From Desulfomicrobiaceae bacterium (GTDB lineage: Bacteria; Desulfobacterota; Desulfovibrionia; Desulfovibrionales; Desulfomicrobiaceae): a stretch of 12,588 bases of DNA. The stretch is from positions 1 to 12,588 of the forward strand of contig DPEO01000012.1 of assembly GCA_003530935.1 (NCBI GenBank), written 5' to 3'. Shown here in pieces: positions 1 to 6,696 of the stretch; positions within the stretch are counted from its first letter, which is position 1; every line of letters starts with the position of its first letter. The position numbers and the translations under genes were made by a program. The notes under the pieces were generated by a model that saw nothing but the letters and a program-made list of their open reading frames with translations, did not search any database and was not told where the DNA came from.

Positions 1-929
1 AGACGCGGGGTGAAGAACTGATGCCGCATGAGCCACTCCACGAGGAAGGTGGGGGTGGCGGTCTCGAACCACCAGGAGCGGAACTGGCGTTCCGCCAGAA
101 GAAGGAGCACGTCGAACGGATTGTAGACGCTCGCTTCGCTTCCCCAGTGGTAGCCGTTGTACCAGGCGCGCACGGCGTCCCGATCGAGGGCGCAGCCTTC
201 CTTGATGGCGGCGGCGAACTCCGGGGCGAAGACCGTGTCCAGGTCCGTCTCGGTGTAGCCGCAGATGGTGGCATATTGAGGGGACAGGGTAATGTCCCGC
301 AGATTGTTGAGCCCGGAAAAGAGGCTCACCTTGCTGAACTTGGACACCCCGGTGAGGAAGACGAAGCGCAGGTCCGCATCCCGGCCCTTGAGCACGGAGT
401 AGAGGTTGCGCAGGCCCTCGCGCATGGCCCGCGCCGTGTCCGGATCGGTGAGATTGTCGAGGATGGGTTTGTCGTACTCGTCGATGAGCACCACGGTTTG
501 GCGTTGGTGTTTCTCCGCTGCGCGGGTGATGAGTTGGCCGAAGCTGCCGGAGATGTCGTCCAGGTCATCGAGCGCCACCTGGAGACGCTCGGCGTTTTCG
601 CGCAGGATGCCGCGGATGCGGCGGTCCAAATCCGCACGGCGTTCCAATCGGCCCTCGGCAAAGCTGATACGCACCACCGGATGGCGTCGCTCCCAATCCC
701 AGTGATTTTCCAGGTACAGCCCGGTGAAGAGTGCGCGATTTGCCGCAAAGGCCTCGGCCAAGGTATCGAGAAACAGGGATTTGCCGAAACGCCGGGGGCG
801 GGAGAGAAAGTAGTATCCGCCGTCTTCGGCGAGCCGCGCCACGAAGGGGGTTTTATCTACGTAGTAGTAGTTTTCTTCGCGGATCTTGGCAAAGGTCTGG
901 ATGCCGATGGGCAGTTTTTTGCGTTCCAT
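1..929 (-). CDS. AAA-ATPase-like protein (AAA-ATPase_like / PD-(D/E)XK family), partial
   Basis: The reverse strand is open from an ATG at 929 to the window edge (309 codons, C-terminus missing). The N-terminus (starts MERKKLPIGIQTF; YYVDKT near residues 22-27) and the P-loop SRPRRFGKS (residues 43-51) are hallmarks of the AAA-ATPase_like family (Pfam PF09820). A Walker B strand VVLIDEYDKP lies at 146-155, FLTGVSKFSKVSLFSGLNNL follows in the middle, and a WYNGYHWG motif comes late. Members usually continue into a C-terminal PD-(D/E)XK nuclease-like domain (formerly DUF1703), which would lie beyond the left edge. The cellular role of the family is unknown; the genes are patchily distributed and often multi-copy. 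The start is supported by GAGGTGG just upstream and a possible promoter at 965-993. The gene stands alone, with parS upstream. Family call is firm; function is not. Confidence 0.88.
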   Translation of the reverse strand, partial: MERKKLPIGIQTFAKIREENYYYVDKTPFVARLAEDGGYYFLSRPRRFGKSLFLDTLAEAFAANRALFTGLYLENHWDWERRHPVVRISFAEGRLERRADLDRRIRGILRENAERLQVALDDLDDISGSFGQLITRAAEKHQRQTVVLIDEYDKPILDNLTDPDTARAMREGLRNLYSVLKGRDADLRFVFLTGVSKFSKVSLFSGLNNLRDITLSPQYATICGYTETDLDTVFAPEFAAAIKEGCALDRDAVRAWYNGYHWGSEASVYNPFDVLLLLAERQFRSWWFETATPTFLVEWLMRHQFFTPR

Positions 930-964
930 AGCCACCTCGAACGTCGAGCACGGATGAGATGGAG

Positions 965-993
965 GGTGTATCTGCGCTCCTGGAGGAAGTCAA
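965..993 (-). promoter_or_regulatory. Candidate sigma-70 promoter for the AAA-ATPase-like gene
   Basis: On the minus strand, TTGACT (988-993, 5 of 6 matches to the -35 consensus) and TACACC (965-970, 3 of 6 matches to the -10) are separated by exactly 17 bp. The predicted transcription start would fall near 958, about 30 bases ahead of the ATG at 929 and its GAGGTGG ribosome-binding sequence. The -10 box is weak, so this is a suggestion only. Confidence 0.35.
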
Positions 994-1063
994 AGCGTCC
1001 GGAGAAACTCTTGGGTAGCCGACGCCTTTGGGGGGGGGCGTGAAGCCTGGCGGCAGGCGGAGC

Positions 1064-1085
1064 CATTGTTTCACGTGAAACAATG
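1064..1085. promoter_or_regulatory. parS: parS site (ParB-binding chromosome partitioning centromere)
   Basis: The core at 1067-1082 reads TGTTTCACGTGAAACA, a perfect 16-bp palindrome matching the bacterial parS consensus TGTTNCACGTGAAACA. The palindrome extends perfectly to 22 bp (1064-1085). It lies in the intergenic gap between the end of the coaBC operon (1192) and the start of the AAA-ATPase-like gene (929), away from coding sequence. ParB dimers load at parS, spread as a CTP clamp and act with ParA in origin segregation. parS sites cluster near oriC in most bacteria, so this suggests an origin-proximal position. No parA or parB gene is in the window. I saw no second copy. Confidence 0.9.
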
Positions 1086-1191
1086 CGAAGATGCGGCGGG
1101 ATGGCGAGGGCCGCCGTGGGCATGGGAGGAGATTCCGGCGGGATTTTTCGCAGGCGTCCGCCAGGGGCGTGCGGCCGGATATCCCTCCTCC

Positions 1192-1842
1192 TTATGTGCT
1201 GCGTGCGGGCAAGGCGGGCAGGTGTTGGAGCATTTGCCAGGCAGATGCCTTGGCCTGGGTGTCGCCGGCAAGCATGGCGTCGAGGTCAGGAAGGGGCACC
1301 ACGAGCATGTCGCCCCAGGGAAAGGGGGTAGATGGGGCCTGGGTTTCGGGCAGGATGTGGCGGATGGCTGCTTGGCCAAAGACGAGGAGGCATCGGGGCT
1401 GCCATTGGGCAAGGCCGTGTTCCCAGGTCTCGGGCGTTGGGCAGCGGCAGGGCCACAGGGCCATGCGGGCGGTCTCCCAACCCAGGCGTTCGGCGCAGGC
1501 GGCCTGGATCTTTTTGATGAGCTCCAAGCGGGGCGGCCGCGGCGCGTGCAGGTCCTCCCAGAGTTCGGCGTAGGTCCACAGGGTGTGTAGCGGCTGTTTT
1601 TTCCCGTGCACGAGTGCCCGCAGGACGCCCATCAAAGGCGGGCGCGCCGCTGCGGTCGGGGCCGCCGGGGGTGTGGTGCGTGGCGGCGCCTTTGGCGTGG
1701 GGCGCTCGGGCCGGCGTGGGGTGGAGGGCTGCGCTGCGCGCGCTGGTGGGGTGGTGGGCGCAGGAGGCTTCGGGGCGATGATCCAGGTAAGTCCCATGGC
1801 GCGCAGAAGCCGCCCTCGTTCTCCTACAGGCTGGCCAGCCAT
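1192..1842 (-). CDS. 216-aa protein with Pro/Ala linker and possible degenerate UDG-like C-terminal domain
   Basis: A short N-terminus (residues 1-23) is followed by a Pro/Ala/Thr-rich disordered linker (24-69) and a compact domain (70-216). The latter part resembles the second half of family 4/5 uracil-DNA glycosylases: WPCRCPTP (130-137), a central QPRCLLVFGQAAIRHIL (148-164) like the P..iv.LG..A..ll strand-helix, and a terminal VVPLPDLDAML (181-191) where active enzymes have an HPsyLL motif. The catalytic GEGPG motif and the HP pair are absent, so if related it is probably not an active glycosylase. I chose the ATG at 1842 because GGAGG lies 8 bases upstream; the next in-frame ATG (1797) has only a distant GAGGG. 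The start overlaps the coaBC end by 19 bp, so the genes are co-transcribed. Plain hypothetical protein is the alternative. Confidence 0.7.
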   Translation of the reverse strand: MAGQPVGERGRLLRAMGLTWIIAPKPPAPTTPPARAAQPSTPRRPERPTPKAPPRTTPPAAPTAAARPPLMGVLRALVHGKKQPLHTLWTYAELWEDLHAPRPPRLELIKKIQAACAERLGWETARMALWPCRCPTPETWEHGLAQWQPRCLLVFGQAAIRHILPETQAPSTPFPWGDMLVVPLPDLDAMLAGDTQAKASAWQMLQHLPALPARST

Positions 1843-3029
1843 GTGAGAAGCCTCCAGGCCACTTCGGTTTTGGGGAGCACGGGCCAGGCTTCGGTGCGGC
1901 CGGTGCGATCTATCACCACCATGCGGTTGGTGGGACTGGCAAAGCCTGCTTCGGCCCGGCCGATGGGGTTGGCGGCCATGAGGTCGGCGTTTTTGCGCGC
2001 CAATTTGGCGGCAGCTGCGGCCGCGAGGTCTCCGGTTTCCGCCGCGAAGCCGAGCAGGCGCTGGTGTGGGCCCTTGGTTTTGCCCATGGCGGCGAGGATG
2101 TCCGGGTTGGGGGCAAAGGTGAGGCTGAGAGCCCGGCCGTCCTTGGTGTACTTGGTTTCCTGGCGGGGCGGGCGGAAGTCGGCCACCGCTGCGGTGCACA
2201 GGGCCATATCTACCGCGGGGAAGAGGTCCATGGCTGCGGCGAACATCTCCTGCGCCGAGGTCACGTCGATACGGTGCACTGAGCGCGGCAGGGCGATATC
2301 CACCGGGCCGCACACCGCCGTGACTTCCGCGCCGCGCAGGGCTGCGGCCACCGCCAGACTGGCGCCCATGGTGCCGGTGGATGGGTTGGACCAGAAGCGG
2401 GCCGGGTCGAAGTATTCCCGGGTGGGGCCCAAGGTCACGAGTATGCGCGTGCCGGCCAGGTCCTGGGGGGCGACGAGGCGCAGGATTTCCACGAAGATTT
2501 CTTCCACCGGCGCGAGACGCCCGGACCCCACGTCGCCGCAGGCCATGGTCCCGCTCTCCGGCCCCACGAAGCGGGTGCCGCGCTGGCGCAGGGTATGTAC
2601 ATTGGCCTGGGTGGCCGGGGCCTGCCACATGCGCGGGTTCATGGCCGGGGCCACGAGCACCGGGCCGGGACAGGCCAGGAGCTGCGTGGAGAGGAGGTCG
2701 TCCGCCAGGCCGTGGGCCATCTTGGCCAGGATGTTGGCCGTGGCGGGCACCACGGCCACGGCCCGGGCGAGCTGCCCGGGCTCCAGGTGCTGGAAGGGGG
2801 CCGTGGCATCGAACGCGGCGGTGTGCACCGCTGCCGCCCCGATGGCGGCAAAGGCCATGGGAGTCACGAATTGGGCGGCCGCCGCAGTGATGGTGACCTC
2901 CACCGGCATCTCCAAATGGACCAAGGCCCTGGTGAGTTCCAGGGCCTTGTACGCCGCCACCGAGCCACACACCCCGAGGTGTACGCGCTCGCCGCGGAAG
3001 GTATCGAAGAGGTAGTGCTTGGGGATCAT
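1824..3029 (-). CDS. coaBC: Bifunctional phosphopantothenoylcysteine decarboxylase / phosphopantothenate-cysteine ligase
   Basis: The 401-aa protein matches the usual CoaBC (Dfp) length. It joins cysteine to 4'-phosphopantothenate with CTP (CoaB) and then decarboxylates the product to 4'-phosphopantetheine (CoaC, FMN-dependent), two cytosolic steps of coenzyme A synthesis. CoaC covers roughly residues 14-185: GSVAAYK (22-28), the expected active-site His81 in QHLEPGQL, PATANILAKMAHGLADDLL (95-113), APAMNPRMW (127-135), and the catalytic Cys164 in MACGDVGSGR. CoaB follows from about 190: LGPTREYFDPARFWSNPSTG (200-219), AAVADFRP (280-287), the Lys-containing KYTKDG (293-298), GFAAET (327-332) and NPIGRAEAGFASPTNRMVV (354-372). 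The ATG overlaps the upstream lipoprotein stop as ATGA, so translation is probably coupled; no strong separate Shine-Dalgarno is seen. The 3' end overlaps the next gene. Confidence 0.97.
   Translation of the reverse strand: MIPKHYLFDTFRGERVHLGVCGSVAAYKALELTRALVHLEMPVEVTITAAAAQFVTPMAFAAIGAAAVHTAAFDATAPFQHLEPGQLARAVAVVPATANILAKMAHGLADDLLSTQLLACPGPVLVAPAMNPRMWQAPATQANVHTLRQRGTRFVGPESGTMACGDVGSGRLAPVEEIFVEILRLVAPQDLAGTRILVTLGPTREYFDPARFWSNPSTGTMGASLAVAAALRGAEVTAVCGPVDIALPRSVHRIDVTSAQEMFAAAMDLFPAVDMALCTAAVADFRPPRQETKYTKDGRALSLTFAPNPDILAAMGKTKGPHQRLLGFAAETGDLAAAAAAKLARKNADLMAANPIGRAEAGFASPTNRMVVIDRTGRTEAWPVLPKTEVAWRLLTWLASL
1851..1855 (-). promoter_or_regulatory. Ribosome-binding site deciding the start of the 216-aa gene
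   Basis: GGAGG on the minus strand, 8 bases before the ATG at 1842 and inside the end of coaBC. It favours the 216-aa form over the 201-aa form starting at 1797. Confidence 0.6.
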
Positions 3030-3547
3030 TGGGTGAGGGAACGTTCCATTTCTATGGGTTTGGAGAAGCCGCCTGTGGTCGGAGCCGCTGCGGGGAAGGG
3101 CTGGGCGCCCATGGGGGCCGTGCCGTAACTATTTTGCCGCGGTGAGACCCACACCTCCAGCCAGGTGGAGTAGAGGGAGTCCTCTTCGATGGTGAGCACG
3201 GCAACACGGTTTTCTTTGGTAAAAATCATTTGGAAGCGTTGATACTTTTGGTAGGCAATGAGGGTCCAGCCATTTTTGGGCATGGAGTTGGCGAAGTAGT
3301 CGAAGAGGGAAATGGGTTCTACCCGACCTTTGAACTTGAGCACTCCGTAGTTTTCTCCTGCCACCGAGGACACTGTGGACTCTTTCATTTGAATTTCCAT
3401 GTCCTGGGGGATGCGGACATCACGGAAGTCGTAGACAAAGGCTTGGGTTTCCGTAGCCGTGGGCGGCTCTTCGGAACGGCTGCCGGGCCACAGGGTGGAG
3501 CACCCGACCAGGGACAGGAGTGCAAGGGCGAAAAATACACGGGCCAT
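3026..3547 (-). CDS. Predicted outer-membrane lipoprotein, 173 aa, unknown function
   Basis: A short hydrophobic signal peptide (residues 4-15) ends in the lipobox LVG-Cys16, so the protein should be cut before Cys16 and acylated. Ser17 at position +2 does not act as an inner-membrane retention signal, so sorting to the outer membrane is expected. After a flexible stretch (18-34) comes one domain (about 35-137) with PQDMEIQ (48-54), a KFKGRVEP strand (71-78), MPKNGW (89-94) and LEVWVSP (130-136), suggesting a small alpha/beta fold, then a Pro/Ala/Gly-rich tail. I recognise a conserved lipoprotein style but no named family. The ATG is supported by AAGGA 8 bases upstream, which overlaps the stop of the preceding gene (11-bp gap). 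Its own stop overlaps the coaBC start. No functional link to coenzyme A synthesis is evident. Confidence 0.85.
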   Translation of the reverse strand: MARVFFALALLSLVGCSTLWPGSRSEEPPTATETQAFVYDFRDVRIPQDMEIQMKESTVSSVAGENYGVLKFKGRVEPISLFDYFANSMPKNGWTLIAYQKYQRFQMIFTKENRVAVLTIEEDSLYSTWLEVWVSPRQNSYGTAPMGAQPFPAAAPTTGGFSKPIEMERSLTQ

Positions 3548-3558
3548 AGTTCGGATCC

Positions 3559-4341
3559 TTAGGTTGTCAGGTTGGAGGAAAGTTCCGGCCTTTGTGCGAC
3601 CGAGGCCCGGCCTTCGTCAAGGGCGTGGCGCGGCGGCCATTGAGGGCTGGCGGCATCCATCCGGGCCGCGGCGGCTTCCTGTTCCCATCCGCCGGCCTCT
3701 AGGGATTCGGCGGCCAGGAGATAGAGGCGGGAGAGGTCGCTTCCATACATGGCGTGGAGGAGCTCCTCTGTATAACTGCGAAAGGCCTGCTCCACCAGCT
3801 GCCATTGCAGGTAGAAGAGGCGGGCGAGCAAGGAGTTGTCCGCGTGTCGGGGAAGATAGCGGATGAACATGCGTTTGCAATGGAAGAGGATGAAGCGCAC
3901 CCGCTGCACTTCCCGGCGGATACTTTCGGAAGTCTGGCTGATGACGGCAAAGAGCTCGCCGCCCAGGTGCTGCTCTTCGGGGGGCAGATCCAGGCGCTGT
4001 TGCAAATTTTCGAATCTCGGTTTGTAATTCATCTGTTGGTAGGCGTCTTCCTTGAGTTTGATGCACTCGTGGAAGATATACCCTAAGGCCCAATCGAGGT
4101 ATTCCCCCAGGACCTCGCTTCCTTCGTCGCGAAAGAGCAGGTGGGCGCTGTCCTTGAGGCGCCACAGGAGCCCTTTGCTGTTCTGCCGGCCGAGGATGTC
4201 GTCGAAAAAGGAAAAGCTCACCGCGCCGGTGCGGTCATAGTCTTGAAAATGGCTTTCCAGGCGCGCGGCGGCGAGGCAAAAGTCCCGCATCACGTCGCGC
4301 ACGAAGAGCGGGCGCTTGGCAATGACCCAGGGTTTGGCCAT
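3559..4341 (-). CDS. Hypothetical helical protein, 260 aa, first gene of the coaBC operon
   Basis: I do not recognise a family. From the ATG at 4341 (MAKPWVIAKRPLF) the protein is cytosolic, with no signal peptide or membrane segment, and appears almost entirely alpha-helical. It is rich in aromatic, Arg and Glu residues; typical stretches are SEVLGEYLDWALGYIFHECI (75-94), EVQRVRFILFHCKRMFIRYL (144-163) and LFYLQWQLVEQAFRSYTEEL (175-194). The last 35 residues are Ala/Pro-rich and probably disordered. The frame stays open up to 4524, but I chose 4341 because GGAGG sits 4 bases upstream and the longer version would run back over the divergent rfaE2 start. The downstream lipoprotein gene starts 11 bp after its stop, so it leads a four-gene operon ending at 1192. 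A structural or adaptor role is possible but unsupported. Confidence 0.75.
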   Translation of the reverse strand: MAKPWVIAKRPLFVRDVMRDFCLAAARLESHFQDYDRTGAVSFSFFDDILGRQNSKGLLWRLKDSAHLLFRDEGSEVLGEYLDWALGYIFHECIKLKEDAYQQMNYKPRFENLQQRLDLPPEEQHLGGELFAVISQTSESIRREVQRVRFILFHCKRMFIRYLPRHADNSLLARLFYLQWQLVEQAFRSYTEELLHAMYGSDLSRLYLLAAESLEAGGWEQEAAAARMDAASPQWPPRHALDEGRASVAQRPELSSNLTT

Positions 4342-4453
4342 GGGGCCTCCGTGGCTAAAGCGAATACCGAAAAAACGCTGTATTCCCAAGAGATGCAGCG
4401 CGAGCACCCTACGCATGGAGGAGAATGTGGTCAACGGCTCGGAGAAAAAAATC
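4342..4453. promoter_or_regulatory. Divergent intergenic region between the coaBC operon and rfaE2-gspE
   Basis: These 112 bp must carry the promoters of two divergent operons unless one is transcribed from within the other. On the minus strand TTGACC, a 17-bp spacer and TAGGGT give a weak sigma-70-like arrangement toward the coaBC operon; a second pair, TTGGGA and TATTCG (also 17 bp apart), would leave only a very short leader. I found no convincing plus-strand promoter. Confidence 0.25.
4441..4444 (+). promoter_or_regulatory. Ribosome-binding site deciding the rfaE2 start
   Basis: GGAG followed by an A-rich 9-base spacer to the ATG at 4454. The upstream in-frame ATGs (4316, 4415) have no comparable site, and the added residues would not match the enzyme family. 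Confidence 0.55.
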
Positions 4454-4921
4454 ATGAGCGTGGCGGCGTGGCAGGCCTTGCCCCGGCCGCGGCGGGTGGT
4501 GTTCACCAACGGGTGTTTCGACATCCTCCACGCCGGCCACGTGGCCTATTTGGAGGCCGCCCGTGCCTTGGGCGATCACTTGGTGGTGGGGCTCAATGAC
4601 GATGCCTCCATCCGCCGTCTCAAAGGGGCGCGGCGCCCCATCAACGAGGTGGCCTGCCGCGCCCGGGTGCTGGCGGCCTTGGCGTGCGTGGACGCGGTGA
4701 TCGTGTTCGCCGAGGACACCCCGGAGCGGCTCATCGCCGAGGTGGTCCCGGACGTGCTCGTCAAAGGCGGGGACTGGCCCGTGGAGCGCATCGTGGGCCG
4801 GGAGACGGTGCTTGCCCGCGGCGGCGAGGTGCGCACCATTCCCCTTGTTCCCGGCCAGGGGACTACGGATATCATCGCGCGTATCCTGGATCGCTACCAA
4901 TTGCGGGGGGCGGACGCATGA
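4454..4921 (+). CDS. rfaE2: D-glycero-beta-D-manno-heptose 1-phosphate adenylyltransferase (stand-alone HldE C-domain type)
   Basis: The 155-aa protein aligns end to end with the C-terminal nucleotidyltransferase domain of E. coli HldE. That enzyme activates D-glycero-beta-D-manno-heptose 1-phosphate with ATP to the ADP-heptose precursor of the LPS inner core, in the cytosol. It has FTNGCFDILHAGHV (17-30) with the nucleotidyltransferase HxGH motif (H26-H29), GLNDDASIRRLKG (about 52-64), RPINE, EDTPERLI, the signature PDVLVKGGDW and a terminal GTTDII motif. The bacterium therefore uses the split RfaE1/RfaE2 arrangement; no kinase (rfaE1) gene is nearby. The start at 4454 follows from a good ribosome-binding site and family length. 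The stop overlaps the next gene as ATGA, so it is the first gene of a two-gene operon. The alternative is another cytidylyltransferase-like enzyme, but the motifs favour RfaE2. Confidence 0.95.
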   Translation: MSVAAWQALPRPRRVVFTNGCFDILHAGHVAYLEAARALGDHLVVGLNDDASIRRLKGARRPINEVACRARVLAALACVDAVIVFAEDTPERLIAEVVPDVLVKGGDWPVERIVGRETVLARGGEVRTIPLVPGQGTTDIIARILDRYQLRGADA

Positions 4922-6696
4922 CGGAGGTTACAGGCCGGCGCGTGGTCTATTCGCTCGCCTACCTGCTGGAGGCTTTGGGCGCGGCTGGGCTCTTCGATGC
5001 CGAGGCGCAGCGCAAGGTGCTGGAGCGGGCCGCGGCCTTGGGGGTGGACCCGGCGGCGGACGGCGGTTTGGATTTCCTTTTGGGGCTGGGCATCCGGTTG
5101 CGCAGCCGCGGGGGCGAGGGCATGCGGCTCACCGAGGAACAGGTGTTGCGGGCCGTAGGCCTGCGCGAGGGCGTGGAGGTGCGGCGGGTGAGCCCCTTGG
5201 ACGTGGATTTCGATCCCAAGGCCCGGGCCGTGTCCGAGAGCTTTGCCCGCTCCAATCTCCTCGTGCCCCTGGGCTTTCAGGACGGCCAATTGGAACTGTT
5301 GGTGCACAACCCCTTCCGGCCGGAACTCTGGTCGGACATGGAGCGCGTCTCCCCGCCGCCGTACCGCATCGCCCTGGGCGTGCGCTCGGACATCGAGCGC
5401 CTCATCGACGATTTTTATGGCTTTCGCGCCGCCCTCACTGCCGCGGAGGCGCAATTTTCCGCGGGCACGGACCTGGGGAACCTGGAGGCCCGGGTGCAGG
5501 TGGCGGAAAAGGTGGACGCCGACTCCGAGCAGCACGTCGTCAAGGCCGTGGACTACCTCTTGCGCTCCGCCCTGCGTGAGCGCGCAAGTGACATCCATCT
5601 GGAACCCAAGCGCGAAGGCGGCCGCATCCGCTTTCGCATCGACGGCATCCTCCATGACGTGCACCGCATCCCGGTCACGGTGTACGCGGCCATGATGAAC
5701 CGCTTGAAGGGCATGAGCCGCCTGGACATCTCCGAGAAACGCCGCCCTCAGGACGGCCGCGTGCAGCTCATGCTGGCAGGCACGCCCACGGACGTGCGCG
5801 TGTCCACCATCCCGGTGGCCTTTGGCGAAAAGATGGTGCTGCGCCTGCTCTCCAGCCACACCACCCTCAAGAGCCCCGAGGAATTGGGCATGACCCCCGA
5901 GCAGCTCGCTCTCTTCACCCGTTTTGTGCGCAGCACCCATGGTCTCATCCTGGTTACCGGTCCTACGGGGAGCGGCAAGTCCACCACCCTCTATTCCACC
6001 CTCAAGACCCTGGCCTCGCCGCAGGTGAACATCGTCACCTTGGAGGACCCCATCGAGATGGTGGTGGACGAGTTCAATCAGGTGGGGATCCAATCGCGCA
6101 TCGGCGTCACCTTCGGCGGCATGCTGCGGCATTTGCTGCGCCAGGACCCGGACATCATCATGGTGGGCGAGATGCGCGACCTGGAGACCGCCGAGCAAGC
6201 GGTGCAGGCAGCGCTCACCGGGCATCTGGTCTTCTCCACCCTGCACACCAACGACGCCGCCTCGGCCCTGACCCGGCTCTTGGATTTGGGGCTTGCGGCC
6301 TATCTCATCAACGCCGCGGTCATCGGTATCATCGCCCAGCGTCTGGTGCGGGTCATCTGCCCGTATTGCAAGGAATCCGTGCCCGTGGACCTGGCGCGGA
6401 TGCAGGTTTTGGGGCTGGAGCGTTTTTTTGCGGACACCACCATGGTATGGCGCGGCCGCGGGTGCGAGGCCTGCCGTGGCACCGGGTTTTTGGGGCGGCA
6501 GGGGATCTTCGAGGTGTTGCCCCTGGATACGGAGCTCAAGGACGCTGTGCGCCGGGGCGTGGATTTGGCCGAGTTGCGCGCCATGGTGCGGGCCCAAGGC
6601 ATTCCGTCGCTTTTGGAGGACGGCATGGCCCGGGTGGTGGCGGGCGTCACCACCGTGGACGAAGTGCTGCGGGTGGCAGGCAGCGCCGAGGATTAG
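4918..6696 (+). CDS. gspE: GspE/PulE/PilB-type secretion ATPase
   Basis: This 592-aa protein belongs to the type II secretion / type IV pilus assembly ATPase family, a cytosolic hexamer that powers pseudopilus assembly from the inner membrane. An N-terminal MshEN-like region (about 65-165) and a variable linker precede the catalytic core: RERASDIHLEP (220-230), Walker A GPTGSGKST (348-356), Asp box TLEDPIE (374-380), Walker B ending in GEMRDLET (417-424, where GEIRDxET is more usual), His box TGHLVFSTLHTNDA (434-447), and a tetracysteine zinc site (CPYC 481-484, CEAC 516-519) typical of GspE and PilB. The ATG lies inside the rfaE2 stop (ATGA). No pilin, gspF/pilC, secretin or prepilin peptidase gene is in the window, so it looks like an isolated ATPase. 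A PilB or MshE role is equally possible. The stop overlaps that of the convergent gene by 4 bp. Confidence 0.93.
   Translation: MTEVTGRRVVYSLAYLLEALGAAGLFDAEAQRKVLERAAALGVDPAADGGLDFLLGLGIRLRSRGGEGMRLTEEQVLRAVGLREGVEVRRVSPLDVDFDPKARAVSESFARSNLLVPLGFQDGQLELLVHNPFRPELWSDMERVSPPPYRIALGVRSDIERLIDDFYGFRAALTAAEAQFSAGTDLGNLEARVQVAEKVDADSEQHVVKAVDYLLRSALRERASDIHLEPKREGGRIRFRIDGILHDVHRIPVTVYAAMMNRLKGMSRLDISEKRRPQDGRVQLMLAGTPTDVRVSTIPVAFGEKMVLRLLSSHTTLKSPEELGMTPEQLALFTRFVRSTHGLILVTGPTGSGKSTTLYSTLKTLASPQVNIVTLEDPIEMVVDEFNQVGIQSRIGVTFGGMLRHLLRQDPDIIMVGEMRDLETAEQAVQAALTGHLVFSTLHTNDAASALTRLLDLGLAAYLINAAVIGIIAQRLVRVICPYCKESVPVDLARMQVLGLERFFADTTMVWRGRGCEACRGTGFLGRQGIFEVLPLDTELKDAVRRGVDLAELRAMVRAQGIPSLLEDGMARVVAGVTTVDEVLRVAGSAED

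Noticed and set aside
1030..1038. Run of nine G residues as a possible phase-variable tract
   Set aside because: It lies in intergenic DNA upstream of the candidate promoter of the ATPase gene and not in a coding frame; no sign that length changes would switch a gene.
1066..1590. Plus-strand open frame starting MFHVKQ across the parS site
   Set aside because: The MFHVKQ start is only the translation of parS; the rest is antisense to the 216-aa gene on the minus strand, which has a ribosome-binding site and operon context.
1192..2970. 592-codon minus-strand frame read as one long protein
   Set aside because: Its first two thirds run out of frame through coaBC, which is unmistakable; only the part from 1842 is the real gene.
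4342..4524. N-terminal extension of the 260-aa protein to 4524
   Set aside because: It would overlap the rfaE2 coding start on the other strand; a ribosome-binding site exists at the 4341 start.
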